64,000 nucleotides of DNA from Amycolatopsis sp. MtRt-6 (lineage in GTDB: Bacteria > Actinomycetota > Actinomycetes > Mycobacteriales > Pseudonocardiaceae): contig NZ_JADWPD010000003.1 in NCBI RefSeq assembly GCF_017308975.1, forward strand, positions 124,001-188,000, in the 5' to 3' direction. The notes under the pieces were generated by a model, which was not told the origin of the DNA, searched no databases, and saw nothing but the letters and a program-made list of their open reading frames with translations. The position numbers and the translations under genes are program-made. Of the stretch, positions 1 to 8,089 are shown piece by piece. Every line of letters starts with the position of its first letter. Position 1 is the first letter of the stretch.

Positions 1-855
1 CCGTTCCTGATCGGGCTGGCGATCTTCGCGTACCTGCCGATCGGCTGGAGCGCGTACCTGTCGTTCTTCGACGCGCGCAACACGGTGACGCCGACGGACT
101 TCGTCGGGCTGGACAACTACGGGCACATGCTCACGGACGAGCCGTTCTTGTCGAGCCTGGGCACGTTCAGCGTGTTCGCGGTGTTCATCGTGCCGCTGAC
201 GTTCGTTTTGTCGCTGGCGCTGGCGCTCGGCGTCAACCAGCTGAAGTTCGCGCGGGCGTTCTTCCGCTCGGTGTTCTTCCTGCCCTTCGCGTGCTCGTAC
301 GTGGTGGCGTCGCTGATCTGGAAGACGTCGTTGTTCTCGGGTGTCCGATATGGACTCGCGAACACGCTGTTGTCCCTGGTCGGCATCGACCCGGTGGCCT
401 GGACCGGGACGGTGGACCCGCCGCTGTACTGGGTGGTGCTGGTGACGGCGCGGCTGTGGCTGCAGCTCGGGTTCTACATGATCCTGTTCATCGCGGCGCT
501 GCAGCGGATCCCGGCCCAGCTGTACGAAGCGGCGTGGCTGGACGGCGCCAAGCCGGGCTGGCAGGTGTTCCGGCACATCACCCTGCCGCAGCTGCGCGCG
601 ACGGCGGTGGCGGTGCTGCTGCTCAACCTGATCAACGCCTACCAGGCGTTCGACGAGTTCTACAACATCATGGGTGACGCCCGCGGCTACCCGCCGTTCG
701 CGCGGCCGCCGCTGGTCTACCTGTACTACACGTCGCTGGGTTCCGGTGGCCAGGACCTCGGGCGCGGCAGCGCCGGTGCGGTGATCCTGGCGCTGATCAT
801 CGCGCTGGCGACGGTGCTGCAGGGCCGGGTGCTGCGGTTCGGGCGGGCGTCATGA
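1..855 (+). CDS. Sugar ABC transporter permease, MalF type (5' end outside window)
   Basis: One of two inner-membrane permease subunits of a carbohydrate importer (binding-protein-dependent, MalFGK-like); it would pass a sugar brought by a lipoprotein and powered by a separate ATPase, neither of which is in view. The frame is open from the first base, so about 284 C-terminal residues are seen and the true start lies upstream. A GTG at 85 is in frame, but using it would discard a good first membrane segment (PFLIGLAIFAYLPIGW) and the family-typical FVGLDNY stretch follows soon after. The cytoplasmic EAA loop that docks the ATPase is present as EAAWLDGAKPGWQVF. The stop overlaps the next gene in an ATGA. 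The family is secure; the substrate cannot be told. Confidence 0.9.
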   Translation, partial: PFLIGLAIFAYLPIGWSAYLSFFDARNTVTPTDFVGLDNYGHMLTDEPFLSSLGTFSVFAVFIVPLTFVLSLALALGVNQLKFARAFFRSVFFLPFACSYVVASLIWKTSLFSGVRYGLANTLLSLVGIDPVAWTGTVDPPLYWVVLVTARLWLQLGFYMILFIAALQRIPAQLYEAAWLDGAKPGWQVFRHITLPQLRATAVAVLLLNLINAYQAFDEFYNIMGDARGYPPFARPPLVYLYYTSLGSGGQDLGRGSAGAVILALIIALATVLQGRVLRFGRAS

Positions 856-1667
856 GGGCGTTCCTGCGGTGGACTTGCCTGACGGTGGCAGCGGCGCTGT
901 TCCTGCTGCCGTTCTACCTCCTGCTGCGCAACGGCCTGGCGTCCCGCGCGGACATCACATCTCCACAGTGGACGTTCTTTCCGTCCACAGTGCACTGGGA
1001 GAACTTCTCGCGGCTCTTCTCTTCGGAAGACGTCCCGTTCGGCCGCAGCCTGCTGAATTCGGCGGCGGTCGCGACCCTGCAGACGACGGGTTTGCTGGTG
1101 ATCTGTTCCCTGGCGGGTTACGGCCTCGCCCGGATCCCGTACCGCCATTCCGGGATCGTGTTCTACGCGGTGCTGGCAACGCTGATGATCCCGACGTCGG
1201 TGACGTTCGTGCCGAGCTTCGTGGTCGTCTCGTCGCTCGGCTGGCTGTCGGACTTCCGCGGCCTGGTGATCCCCGGGCTGTTCAGCGCGTTCAGCGTGTT
1301 CCTGTTCCGCCAGTACTTCCTCGACTTCCCGCGCGAGCTGGAGGAGGCGGGCCGGGTGGACGGGCTCAGCCGCTGGGGCGTGTTCTGGCGGATCGTGGTG
1401 CCGAACTCGAAGGGCTTCTTCGCGGCGATCGCGGTCATCACGGTGATCGGCAGCTGGAACGCGTTCCTGTGGCCGCTGATCATCGCCCAGTCGCCGGATT
1501 CGTGGACGGTCCAGGTGGCGCTGTCGGGCTTGCTGACGGCGCAGAACCCCCAGCTGAACCTGCTGTTCCTGGCGGCGGCGGTGTCGATCCTGCCGATCGT
1601 GCTGCTTTTCGCGTTCCTGCAGCGGTACCTGGTGCGCGGGGTGGCCGAGTCCGGCCTGAAGGGCTGA
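852..1667 (+). CDS. Sugar ABC transporter permease, MalG type
   Basis: Second permease subunit of the carbohydrate importer, 271 residues, normal length for MalG-type proteins. It starts with ATG inside the ATGA overlap with the upstream permease, so the two are translationally coupled. An N-terminal membrane segment (residues about 5-25) is followed by an extracytoplasmic stretch and a block of hydrophobic helices. The ATPase-docking EAA loop reads EEAGRVDGLSRWGVFWRIV, followed by P. The C-terminus (LQRYLVRGVAESGLKG) is characteristic of the family. No ATPase or hydrolase follows; the next gene is an unrelated phosphoesterase after a 158-bp gap, so this is the end of the operon. Substrate unknown. 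Confidence 0.92.
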   Translation: MRAFLRWTCLTVAAALFLLPFYLLLRNGLASRADITSPQWTFFPSTVHWENFSRLFSSEDVPFGRSLLNSAAVATLQTTGLLVICSLAGYGLARIPYRHSGIVFYAVLATLMIPTSVTFVPSFVVVSSLGWLSDFRGLVIPGLFSAFSVFLFRQYFLDFPRELEEAGRVDGLSRWGVFWRIVVPNSKGFFAAIAVITVIGSWNAFLWPLIIAQSPDSWTVQVALSGLLTAQNPQLNLLFLAAAVSILPIVLLFAFLQRYLVRGVAESGLKG

Positions 1668-1720
1668 ACGGTGGGCCGAATTGACCACAACCTTCGGCGG
1701 TACAGCACGCCTCGTGATCT

Positions 1721-1745
1721 GTGACAGGGTGGACTGAACTGTCAC
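1721..1745. promoter_or_regulatory. 7-bp inverted repeat upstream of the phosphoesterase
   Basis: GTGACAG (1721-1727) and CTGTCAC (1739-1745) form a perfect inverted repeat with an 11-nt spacer in the 158-bp gap after the permease operon. It could be an operator or a weak terminator of the permeases; no T-run follows. Function is inference. Confidence 0.4.
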
Positions 1746-1761
1746 GGTGAATGTTTTTCAC

Positions 1762-1783
1762 GTTCACCCCGTGTCCACCCACG
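1762..1783 (+). promoter_or_regulatory. PHO-box-like direct repeat
   Basis: Two adjacent 11-nt units, GTTCACCCCGT (1762-1772) and GTCCACCCACG (1773-1783), match the layout of the streptomycete PhoP site (direct repeats of GTTCACC plus four bases). They lie 43 bp before the start codon of a secreted metallophosphoesterase, a gene class often induced under phosphate limitation. The pattern is seen directly; PhoP control is inferred. Confidence 0.5.
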
Positions 1784-1825
1784 TCCGGCACTGTGCCGGT
1801 CATCCGAGAAGACTGGGGAGCGAAC

Positions 1826-3550
1826 ATGGCCGAACTCACCCGGCGCACCTTCGCCACCGCGGGCGCCGCCGGTGTCGGGCTGCTGCTCTGCACGCCCACC
1901 GCGAACGCCCTCGACCGCGCCCTGCGGCTGACGAGCACCCGCTCGGTCGCCACCGCCGGCACCACGCTCGAGCAGGTCGCCGCGGGCGGCGGCACCAGCA
2001 CCTACTCGCGCCTGTCCGCCGGACCCGGGTGGCCGTTGGTCGTCCGGAGCGACCTCGCCGCGCCGAAGAGCGGCCGCGACGACCGGCGCCGGGCGCTGTC
2101 CGCCTTCGTCCAGTTCACCGACCTGCACATCACCGACACCGAAAGCCCCGCGCGGTTCGAGTACCTGCACCCCTTCATCGGCTCCGCGCACCGGCCGCAG
2201 GAGGCGCTCGGCACCGTCGCCACCAGCGCGCTGGTCGAGCGCGTCAACAGCGTGCGGCAGGGCCCGTTCACCGGGCGGCCGTTCGACCTGATGGTCACCA
2301 CCGGCGACAACACCGACAACCACGAGCTGATCGAGCTCGACTGGTTCCTCAAGGTCCTCAACGGCGGCACAGTCACGCCCGGCTCCGGCGACCCGGACGC
2401 CTACGAGGGCGTGCAGAGCTCGGGCAACGACGAGTACTGGAACCCTTCGATCCCCGGCGTGGGCGACAAGTACTCGGCGAAGGGCTTCCCGCAGCTGCCG
2501 GGCCTGCTCGAAGCGGCCATGAAGACGTTCACCGCGCCCGGCCTCGACGTGCCGTGGTTCTGCACCTTCGGCAACCACGACGACAGCATCGTCGGCTCGC
2601 TGCCGGCGCGGGTTCCCGGAATCGACGCGTGGTACACCGGGAAGTACAAGGTGATCGGCAAGGACGAGACCGCCGCGAAGAAGCTGGCCGCCGCCATCGA
2701 GAGCGGCTCGGGCGTTCCGCTTTCCGAGCTGTTCGGCGGCAGCGGCACCGTCCGCGAGATCACGCCGGACGCGCGGCGCCGCCCGTTCACCACCGGCGAG
2801 TTCGTCCGGGCGCACCTCGATCCCGCCAACACCGGCCCCGGCCCGGCCGGCCACGGCTTCGGCAGCGCCAACGCCGACGGCAAGAACGTCTACTACACCT
2901 TCCGGATCGCGCCGGGCATCACCGGGATCAGCCTCGACACCACCACCGACGCCGGGTTCGCCGACGGCTCGATCGGGCTCGCCCAGTACTCGTGGGTCGA
3001 GTCGACGCTCAAGCGCGGCAGCTCGACGTACTACGACTTCTTCGGCCGCAAGGTCACCCACGCCGTCACCGACGAGCTGTTCATCCTCTTCAGCCACCAC
3101 ACCAGCGGCTCGATGGGCAACCTGCTGCCGGACTCGCGCCACCTGCTCGACCCGAGGCTGGACGGCAACGCGTTCGTCGCGCTGCTCAAGCGGTTCCCGA
3201 ACGTGCTGGCCTGGGTCAACGGCCACACGCACGTCAACAAGATCACCCCGCACGCCGGGAGCACGCCGCAGCAGGGCTTCTGGGAGATCAACACGGCGTC
3301 GCACGTCGACTTCCCGCAGCAGGCGCGGATCGTCGAGGTCGCGGACAACGCCGACGGTACGTTGTCGCTATTCACGACGTTGATCGAGGCCGAAGCGCCG
3401 TACGCCGTGGACTACGACGCCCGGACGCCGCAAGCGCTTGCGTCGCTGTACCGCGAGCTGTCCTACAACGACATCCACGTCGACCTCGGCCGGGTCGGCG
3501 CGGCCGCCGACCACAACACGGAGCTGCTGCTGGTCAACCCGCTCGGCTGA
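1826..3550 (+). CDS. Tat-exported metallophosphoesterase, TIGR03767-like
   Basis: Predicted secreted phosphoesterase of the calcineurin-like superfamily, 574 residues. The ATG at 1826 is preceded by GGGGAG and gives a twin-arginine signal (TRRTFATAG, then a hydrophobic run ending near ANA, residue 28); an in-frame start at 1751 would bury the signal. The dinuclear metal site is visible in order: FTDLHITD (Asp99, His101), GDNTDN near 161, FGNHDD near 252, HHT, and NGHTHVN near the C-terminal third. It looks like the actinobacterial TIGR03767 family, whose substrates are not known to me. A PHO-box-like repeat sits upstream, so a role in scavenging phosphate from organic esters outside the cell is plausible. 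It appears monocistronic; a thioesterase gene begins 53 bp downstream. Confidence 0.88.
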   Translation: MAELTRRTFATAGAAGVGLLLCTPTANALDRALRLTSTRSVATAGTTLEQVAAGGGTSTYSRLSAGPGWPLVVRSDLAAPKSGRDDRRRALSAFVQFTDLHITDTESPARFEYLHPFIGSAHRPQEALGTVATSALVERVNSVRQGPFTGRPFDLMVTTGDNTDNHELIELDWFLKVLNGGTVTPGSGDPDAYEGVQSSGNDEYWNPSIPGVGDKYSAKGFPQLPGLLEAAMKTFTAPGLDVPWFCTFGNHDDSIVGSLPARVPGIDAWYTGKYKVIGKDETAAKKLAAAIESGSGVPLSELFGGSGTVREITPDARRRPFTTGEFVRAHLDPANTGPGPAGHGFGSANADGKNVYYTFRIAPGITGISLDTTTDAGFADGSIGLAQYSWVESTLKRGSSTYYDFFGRKVTHAVTDELFILFSHHTSGSMGNLLPDSRHLLDPRLDGNAFVALLKRFPNVLAWVNGHTHVNKITPHAGSTPQQGFWEINTASHVDFPQQARIVEVADNADGTLSLFTTLIEAEAPYAVDYDARTPQALASLYRELSYNDIHVDLGRVGAAADHNTELLLVNPLG

Positions 3551-3603
3551 GACTACGCCGGAGGTAATCGCCCGGCCGCCGGTCTTCGGGCAAGCTGCGG
3601 AGC

Positions 3604-4005
3604 ATGACCGATCCCGAGGGCACGCAGCTCTTCCACCGTTCCATGCCGTTCTCCGAGCGCCTCGGCGTCGAGGTGCTGGAGCACGGGCGCGAGCTCGTCC
3701 GCAGCAGGCTGAAGTGGGACGAGAGCCTCTGCACGCTCGGCGGCGCGCTGCACGGGGGCGCGCTCATGGCGCTGGCCGACTCGACCGGCGCCGTGTGCGC
3801 GTTCCTCAACCTGCCCGCGGGCGGCCAGGGCACGACGACCGTCGAGTCGAAGACGAACTTCCTGCGCGCGGTGCGTTCGGGCTACGCCGTTGCGTCGTCC
3901 AGACCACTGCACGCGGGCCGCAAGTTCGTCGTGGTGGAGACCGAAATCCACGACGACGACGGCAAGTTGGTCGCGAAAGTGACACAGACGCAGGCCGTCC
4001 TCTAG
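3604..4005 (+). CDS. PaaI-like hotdog thioesterase
   Basis: A 133-residue single hotdog-fold domain, the usual length for PaaI/YbgC-type acyl-CoA thioesterases, which hydrolyse acyl- or aroyl-CoA. The family signature is the central helix region LHGGALMALADSTG (about residues 49-62), where the G-G and the Asp/Thr line the active site, followed by the strand block TVESKTNFLRAV. No signal peptide, so cytoplasmic. The start ATG at 3604 fits the conserved N-terminus. It stands between the phosphoesterase and a secreted peptidase with no obvious link to either, and no phenylacetate genes are nearby. The exact substrate cannot be assigned. Confidence 0.85.
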   Translation: MTDPEGTQLFHRSMPFSERLGVEVLEHGRELVRSRLKWDESLCTLGGALHGGALMALADSTGAVCAFLNLPAGGQGTTTVESKTNFLRAVRSGYAVASSRPLHAGRKFVVVETEIHDDDGKLVAKVTQTQAVL

Positions 4006-4076
4006 CCACCTGTTTACAGACCCGGCCGGAGCGGCGAAAATTCCTCGCTACTGGGTGGGTCTATCAGGGAGCCGCG

Positions 4077-5339
4077 ATGCGCGCACGCAAGTTGTTCACC
4101 TTATTGTCAGTGGTTGTGTTATCCGCAGTAACCACACAGGTCGCCGACGCCGGGCCCGTCCGGCCGCGCGACGACGAGGCGATCGACTACCACGAATGGA
4201 CCGGCGGCCGCTTCCACGACGGCGGCTTCGCCGGGGTCGCGCTCACCCGCGACGGCCTGCGCATCACGCACCCGGCCGGCACGGTCGAGCACACCGAGCC
4301 GGAGCTCGGCACGACGAGAACGTACGAGTACGGCCAGTGGACGTCACCGGAGTACCGGCAGGGCTTCGGCGCGACGCAGCTGGTCGCATCCTGGAACGCG
4401 AAGACGCCGGCGAAGACCTGGCTGCAGGTCGAGGCGCGGGGCCGGACGTCGGCGGGCGCCGAAACCGCGTGGTACGTGCTGGGGCGCTGGGCCAGCGGCG
4501 ACGCCGACATCCTGCGCACCAGCGTCGACGGCCAGGACGACGCGAACGCGCTGGTCGACGTCGACACGCTGGTCATGAAGACCGGCGTGACGCTGAAGTC
4601 GTACCAGCTGCGCGTCAACCTCTACCGCGAAGCCGGCTCGGGGGCGACGCCGTCGGTGAGCCTGCTGGGCGCGATGACCTCGGCCGTCCCGGACCGCTTC
4701 GAGGTCCAGCCGACGAAGCCGGGGCGCGCCACCGGGATCGAGCTGAAGGTGCCCGCGTACGCGCAGAACCTCCACAAGGGACAGTTCCCGGAGTACGGCG
4801 GGGGCGGCGAAGCCTGGTGCAGCCCGACGTCGACCGAGATGGTGGCCGAGTACTGGGGCAAGAAGCCGTCGGCGGCCGAGATGGCGTGGATCCCGGCCGG
4901 CTACGTCGACCCGCAGGTGGCGTTCGCGGCGCGCTACACCTACGACCACGCCTACGACGGCACGGGCAACTGGCCGTTCAACACGGCGTACGCGGCGTCG
5001 CGCGGGCTGCGCGGGCACATCACGCGGCTGCACTCGCTGAACGAGCTGGAGAACTACATCGCGCGCGGCATCCCGGTGATCACGTCGCAGTCGTTCCTGT
5101 CGTCGGAGCTGGACGGCGCCGGCTACGGGACGGCGGGGCACATCATGGTTGTCGTCGGCTTCACGAAGGACGGCGACGTGATCGCGAACGACCCGGCGGC
5201 GAGCAGCAACGACCGGGTGCGCAACATCTACCAGCGCGACCAGTTCGAGAAGATCTGGCAGCGCACGAAGCGTTACCGCGCGGACGGCACCGTGGCGAGC
5301 GGCCCGGGCGGCATCGCGTACATCATCACGCCGGCTTGA
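4077..5339 (+). CDS. Secreted C39-like cysteine peptidase
   Basis: 420-residue exported protein. The ATG at 4077 opens a signal peptide (MRARKLFTLLSVVVLSAV, cleavage probably after ADA, residue 25); the reading frame continues open upstream, but that part lacks sense. Residues about 30-215 form a beta-rich region without a family I can name. The C-terminal half is a papain-like C39_2 domain: Cys248 in EAWCSPTST, His355 in AGHIMVV and Asp372 in IANDPA would make the catalytic triad. Similar actinobacterial proteins are annotated as C39 family peptidases; they are not tied to bacteriocin exporters, and no ABC transporter or precursor peptide is adjacent here. Likely acts in or outside the cell wall. 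The first codons are unusually AT-rich, common for signal peptides. Confidence 0.85.
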   Translation: MRARKLFTLLSVVVLSAVTTQVADAGPVRPRDDEAIDYHEWTGGRFHDGGFAGVALTRDGLRITHPAGTVEHTEPELGTTRTYEYGQWTSPEYRQGFGATQLVASWNAKTPAKTWLQVEARGRTSAGAETAWYVLGRWASGDADILRTSVDGQDDANALVDVDTLVMKTGVTLKSYQLRVNLYREAGSGATPSVSLLGAMTSAVPDRFEVQPTKPGRATGIELKVPAYAQNLHKGQFPEYGGGGEAWCSPTSTEMVAEYWGKKPSAAEMAWIPAGYVDPQVAFAARYTYDHAYDGTGNWPFNTAYAASRGLRGHITRLHSLNELENYIARGIPVITSQSFLSSELDGAGYGTAGHIMVVVGFTKDGDVIANDPAASSNDRVRNIYQRDQFEKIWQRTKRYRADGTVASGPGGIAYIITPA

Positions 5340-5344
5340 GCCTT

Positions 5345-5373
5345 CGGCGGGGCGCCGCGCCGGCGCCCCGCCG
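5345..5373. terminator. Perfect 13-bp hairpin between convergent genes
   Basis: CGGCGGGGCGCCG (5345-5357), loop CGC, then its exact complement (5361-5373). It sits between the stop of the peptidase and the stop of the convergent decarboxylase-like gene, so it can end both transcripts. No T-run, as usual in GC-rich actinomycetes. Confidence 0.75.
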
Positions 5374-5376
5374 GGT

Positions 5377-5826
5377 TCACCAGGTCTTGCCGGCCTGCTC
5401 CCGGATCGCGCGGTTGACGCGGTTGAAGAAGCCGGTGAGCGCGATGTGCGTGACGAGCGCGGAGAGCTGCGTCTCGTCGAAGTGCGCGGCGGCGGCCGCC
5501 CAGATCTCGTCGGTGACGCCGGGCTGGCCGTCCTGGATCCGCGTGGCGGCTTCGGTCAGCGCGAGCGCGGCCCGCTCGGCGTCGGTGAAGAACGGCGTCT
5601 CCCGCCAGACGACGACGCTGTGCAGCCGGTCGTCGGTTTCGCCCTGCTTCTTCGCCTGCCGGACACCGGCGTAGGTGCACGGCGCGCAGCCGTTGATCTG
5701 GCTGGCCCGCAGGTGGACCAGCTCCAGCAGCAGCGGCTCGAGGCCGGCGGAGTACACCACCTTGAACAGCTGCTGGACCGCGCCCGTCACCTCGGGCGTG
5801 GCCTGGCTCTTGAGCCGTGGTTCCAT
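5377..5826 (-). CDS. Carboxymuconolactone decarboxylase / AhpD-like protein
   Basis: 149-residue protein of the CMD/AhpD fold. The redox pair is Cys47 and Cys50 in INGCAPCTYAG, as in AhpD-type alkylhydroperoxidases, with a downstream ALTEAATRI helix typical of the family. Two starts are possible: an ATG at 5838 and one at 5826. GGAGG lies inside the first few codons of the longer form, five bases before the 5826 ATG, so the shorter one is preferred. It is divergent from an ECF sigma factor gene with 78 bp between starts. CMD proteins are the classic neighbours and regulatory targets of ECF41-type sigma factors, so the pair probably forms one stress-response unit. The partner reductant and substrate are unknown. 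Confidence 0.88.
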   Translation of the reverse strand: MEPRLKSQATPEVTGAVQQLFKVVYSAGLEPLLLELVHLRASQINGCAPCTYAGVRQAKKQGETDDRLHSVVVWRETPFFTDAERAALALTEAATRIQDGQPGVTDEIWAAAAAHFDETQLSALVTHIALTGFFNRVNRAIREQAGKTW

Positions 5827-5904
5827 CGTTTCCTCCATCGGTTACCTGTGCCCCTCCGGGCCCGTCATGTCCACGACGGAGCGGAAGCGAGGAAGGTAAC
5901 GACC

Positions 5905-6756
5905 ATGACCGACAGGGTGGCTTCGGCGTTCGAAGCTCAGCGTGACCGGCTGCGCGCGGTGGCCCACCGCGTGCTCGGCTCCCACGCCGACGCCGAGGAC
6001 GCGGTCCAGGAGGCCTGGCTGCGCCTGTCCCGCCAGGACGCGGCCTCGATCGAGAACCTCGACGGCTGGCTGACGACGGTGGTCGGCCGGATCAGCCTGG
6101 ACGTGCTGCGTGCCCGCCGCGCCCGCCCCGAGGGGGCGTACGAGGAGATCGTGGTGGCGGCCGACGACGACCCCGCGGCGGACCCTTCGGCGAACGCGGA
6201 GCTGGCGGACTCGGTGGGGCTGGCACTGCTGGTGGTCCTGGAGACACTGGGCCCGAGCGAGCGGCTGGCATTCGTGCTGCACGACCTGTTCGCGGTCCCG
6301 TTCGAGGAGATAGGCCGCATCCTGGGCAAATCGACGGCGGCGGCCAAGATGCTGGCGAGCCGGGCGCGCCGCAAGGTGCAGCCACCGCCGGTCCCGCCGT
6401 CCGGCCGGGGGCAGCGCGAGGTGGTCCAGGCGTTCCTGACGGCAGCCCGCGACGGCGACTTCGAGTCGTTGCTGCGCGTGCTCGACCCGGAGGTCCGCCT
6501 GACGGTGGACACCCCGGACGGAGTGGTCGTGGTCCTGGGAGCGACGAACGTGGCGGCGGGAGCCCGCTTCGGCGCGGCGGCGGGCGGGCGGACCGTGCTG
6601 GTCGGTGGGTTGCCGGGCGTGGTGGCGTGGCGCGCGGACGGGACGCCGCTGTCGGTGGTGGCGTTCACGGTGGTGGACGGCCGGATCACGGGGATCGCGG
6701 CGGTGGCGGATCCGGTGAAGCTGGCTTCGATGGCGCTGCCGGAGCCGCCGCGGTAG
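5905..6756 (+). CDS. ECF RNA polymerase sigma factor with SnoaL-like C-terminal extension (SigJ/ECF41-type)
   Basis: 283-residue sigma factor that would redirect RNA polymerase to a small stress regulon. Region sigma2 is seen in SHADAEDAVQEAWLRLSR (residues about 24-41) and sigma4 in ALGKS-like LGKSTAAAKMLASRARRKV (about 132-150). Residues 165-283 form a SnoaL/NTF2-like extension that in ECF41 proteins tunes activity in place of an anti-sigma factor. The C-terminal NPDKL motif of ECF41 appears here in the variant ADPVKL, but I see no WLPEP motif in the linker, so it may belong to a sister group (ECF56). The ATG at 5905 follows GGAAGG. The divergent CMD gene is the expected target. Confidence 0.88.
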   Translation: MTDRVASAFEAQRDRLRAVAHRVLGSHADAEDAVQEAWLRLSRQDAASIENLDGWLTTVVGRISLDVLRARRARPEGAYEEIVVAADDDPAADPSANAELADSVGLALLVVLETLGPSERLAFVLHDLFAVPFEEIGRILGKSTAAAKMLASRARRKVQPPPVPPSGRGQREVVQAFLTAARDGDFESLLRVLDPEVRLTVDTPDGVVVVLGATNVAAGARFGAAAGGRTVLVGGLPGVVAWRADGTPLSVVAFTVVDGRITGIAAVADPVKLASMALPEPPR

Positions 6757-6814
6757 CACGTCGACTCCCCGAACGCTCCCGACCACCCGCGAAAACTCAT
6801 CCACTGGACAACAG

Positions 6815-6841
6815 TTGCGCAACACGCAACATGTTGCGCAA
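6815..6841. promoter_or_regulatory. Stacked palindromes upstream of mscR
   Basis: TTGCGCAACA (6815-6824) and TGTTGCGCAA (6832-6841) form a perfect 10-bp inverted repeat with a 7-bp spacer. Inside it are the smaller palindromes GTTGCGCAAC (6814-6823) and GCAACATGTTGC (6826-6837). The sequence stands out as AT-richer than its surroundings and lies 86 bp before the mscR start. It looks like an operator for a dimeric repressor or activator; the regulator is unknown. Confidence 0.55.
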
Positions 6842-6850
6842 AACGTCACT

Positions 6851-6876
6851 CATGCGGATGTCGCCATCTCCGCATG
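6851..6876. promoter_or_regulatory. Second inverted repeat upstream of mscR
   Basis: CATGCGGA (6851-6858) and TCCGCATG (6869-6876), 8-bp perfect arms with a 10-bp spacer, about 50 bp before the mscR start. Either a second operator or a hairpin in the leader of the mscR transcript. Confidence 0.45.
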
Positions 6877-6926
6877 ATCCGTGATTAGCTGCGGTCGACC
6901 AGCAGCGCAGCCGGAAGGTGGTTCGA

Positions 6927-8024
6927 ATGCCGTACGAGGTCCAGGGGGTTGTTTCGCGGGCGAAGGGCGAGCCCGTCTCGCTGGAGACCGTCCTCGTGCC
7001 CGATCCCGGTCCCGGCGAAGCCGTCGTGAACGTCCAGGCCTGCGGGGTCTGCCACACCGACCTGCACTACCGCGAAGGCGGCATCAACGACGAATTCCCG
7101 TTCCTGCTCGGCCACGAGGCCGCCGGCGTCGTCGAGGCCGTCGGCGCGGGCGTCACCGATCTCGAACCCGGCGACTACGTCATCCTCAACTGGCGCGCCG
7201 TCTGCGGCACCTGCCGGGCCTGCAAGCGCGGCAAGCCGTGGTACTGCTTCTCCACCTTCAACGCCGCCCAGCCGATGACCCTGCAAGACGGCACCAAGCT
7301 GTCCCCCGCTCTCGGTGTCGGGGCCTTCCTCGAAAAGACCCTTGTCCACAGCGGACAGTGCACGAAGGTCAACCGGGAAGCCGAACCCGCCGTCGCCGGG
7401 CTGCTCGGCTGCGGGGTGATGGCCGGGCTCGGTGCCGCCATCAACACCGGCGCCGTCACGCGCGGGGACTCGGTCGCCGTCATCGGCTGCGGTGGTGTCG
7501 GGGACGCCGCCATCGCGGGCGCGAAACTCGCCGGCGCCACCACGATCGTCGCGATCGACATGGACGACCGGAAGCTCACGTGGGCCAAGGACTTCGGCGC
7601 GACGCACACCGTCAACAGCAAGGGCCTCAGCGAGGCGCAGGTCGTCGAGGCCATGCAGGACGCCACCAGCGGCTTCGGCCCCGACGTCGTCATCGACGCC
7701 GTCGGCCGGCCCGAGACCTGGCGGCAGGCCTTCTACGGGCGCGACCTCGCCGGCACGGTCGTGCTCGTCGGCGTCCCGACGCCGGACATGCGGCTGAACG
7801 ACCTGCCGCTGATCGACTTCTTCTCGCGCGGCGGCTCGCTCAAGTCCTCCTGGTACGGCGACTGCATGCCCAGCCGTGACTTCCCGATGCTCGTCGACCT
7901 CTACCTGCAGGGCCGGCTGCCGCTCGACAAGTTCGTCACCGAGCGCATCGGCGTCGACGGCGTCGAGCAGGCCTTCGAGCGCATGCACCACGGTGACGTC
8001 CTGCGCAGCGTGGTGACCTTCTGA
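6927..8024 (+). CDS. mscR: S-(hydroxymethyl)mycothiol dehydrogenase
   Basis: Zinc-dependent, NAD-linked class III-type alcohol dehydrogenase that oxidises the formaldehyde adduct of mycothiol (and reduces S-nitrosomycothiol); 365 residues, standard for MscR/AdhE2. Catalytic zinc ligands are Cys42 in GVCHTD and His63 in LGHEAAG; structural zinc ligands are Cys93, 96, 99 and 107. The nucleotide fold shows [17 protein letters not shown], and the C-terminal part [20 protein letters not shown] is typical of the mycothiol branch. ATG at 6927 follows GGAAGG; a GTG nine bases upstream is less likely. Downstream the frame of a small YGSN protein begins within a few bases, as in the usual mscR operon where the partner is often a metallo-hydrolase, absent here. 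Two inverted repeats lie upstream. Confidence 0.95.
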   Translation: MPYEVQGVVSRAKGEPVSLETVLVPDPGPGEAVVNVQACGVCHTDLHYREGGINDEFPFLLGHEAAGVVEAVGAGVTDLEPGDYVILNWRAVCGTCRACKRGKPWYCFSTFNAAQPMTLQDGTKLSPALGVGAFLEKTLVHSGQCTKVNREAEPAVAGLLGCGVMAGLGAAINTGAVTRGDSVAVIGCGGVGDAAIAGAKLAGATTIVAIDMDDRKLTWAKDFGATHTVNSKGLSEAQVVEAMQDATSGFGPDVVIDAVGRPETWRQAFYGRDLAGTVVLVGVPTPDMRLNDLPLIDFFSRGGSLKSSWYGDCMPSRDFPMLVDLYLQGRLPLDKFVTERIGVDGVEQAFERMHHGDVLRSVVTF

Positions 8025-8089
8025 CCCTCTTCACCGACGACGAGTACCCGGCCGAGCCCTACCCGGGCACCCGGCCGGGCCACTCGTTC

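Noticed and set aside
1742..3304. Long minus-strand open frame of 520 codons
   Set aside because: It is the antisense of the metallophosphoesterase gene; product is Arg/Val/Gly-rich with no domain, a usual effect of high GC at third positions.
4077..5339. Bacteriocin-processing C39 exporter
   Set aside because: The protein has a signal peptide and no ABC transporter domains; no precursor peptide gene is adjacent.
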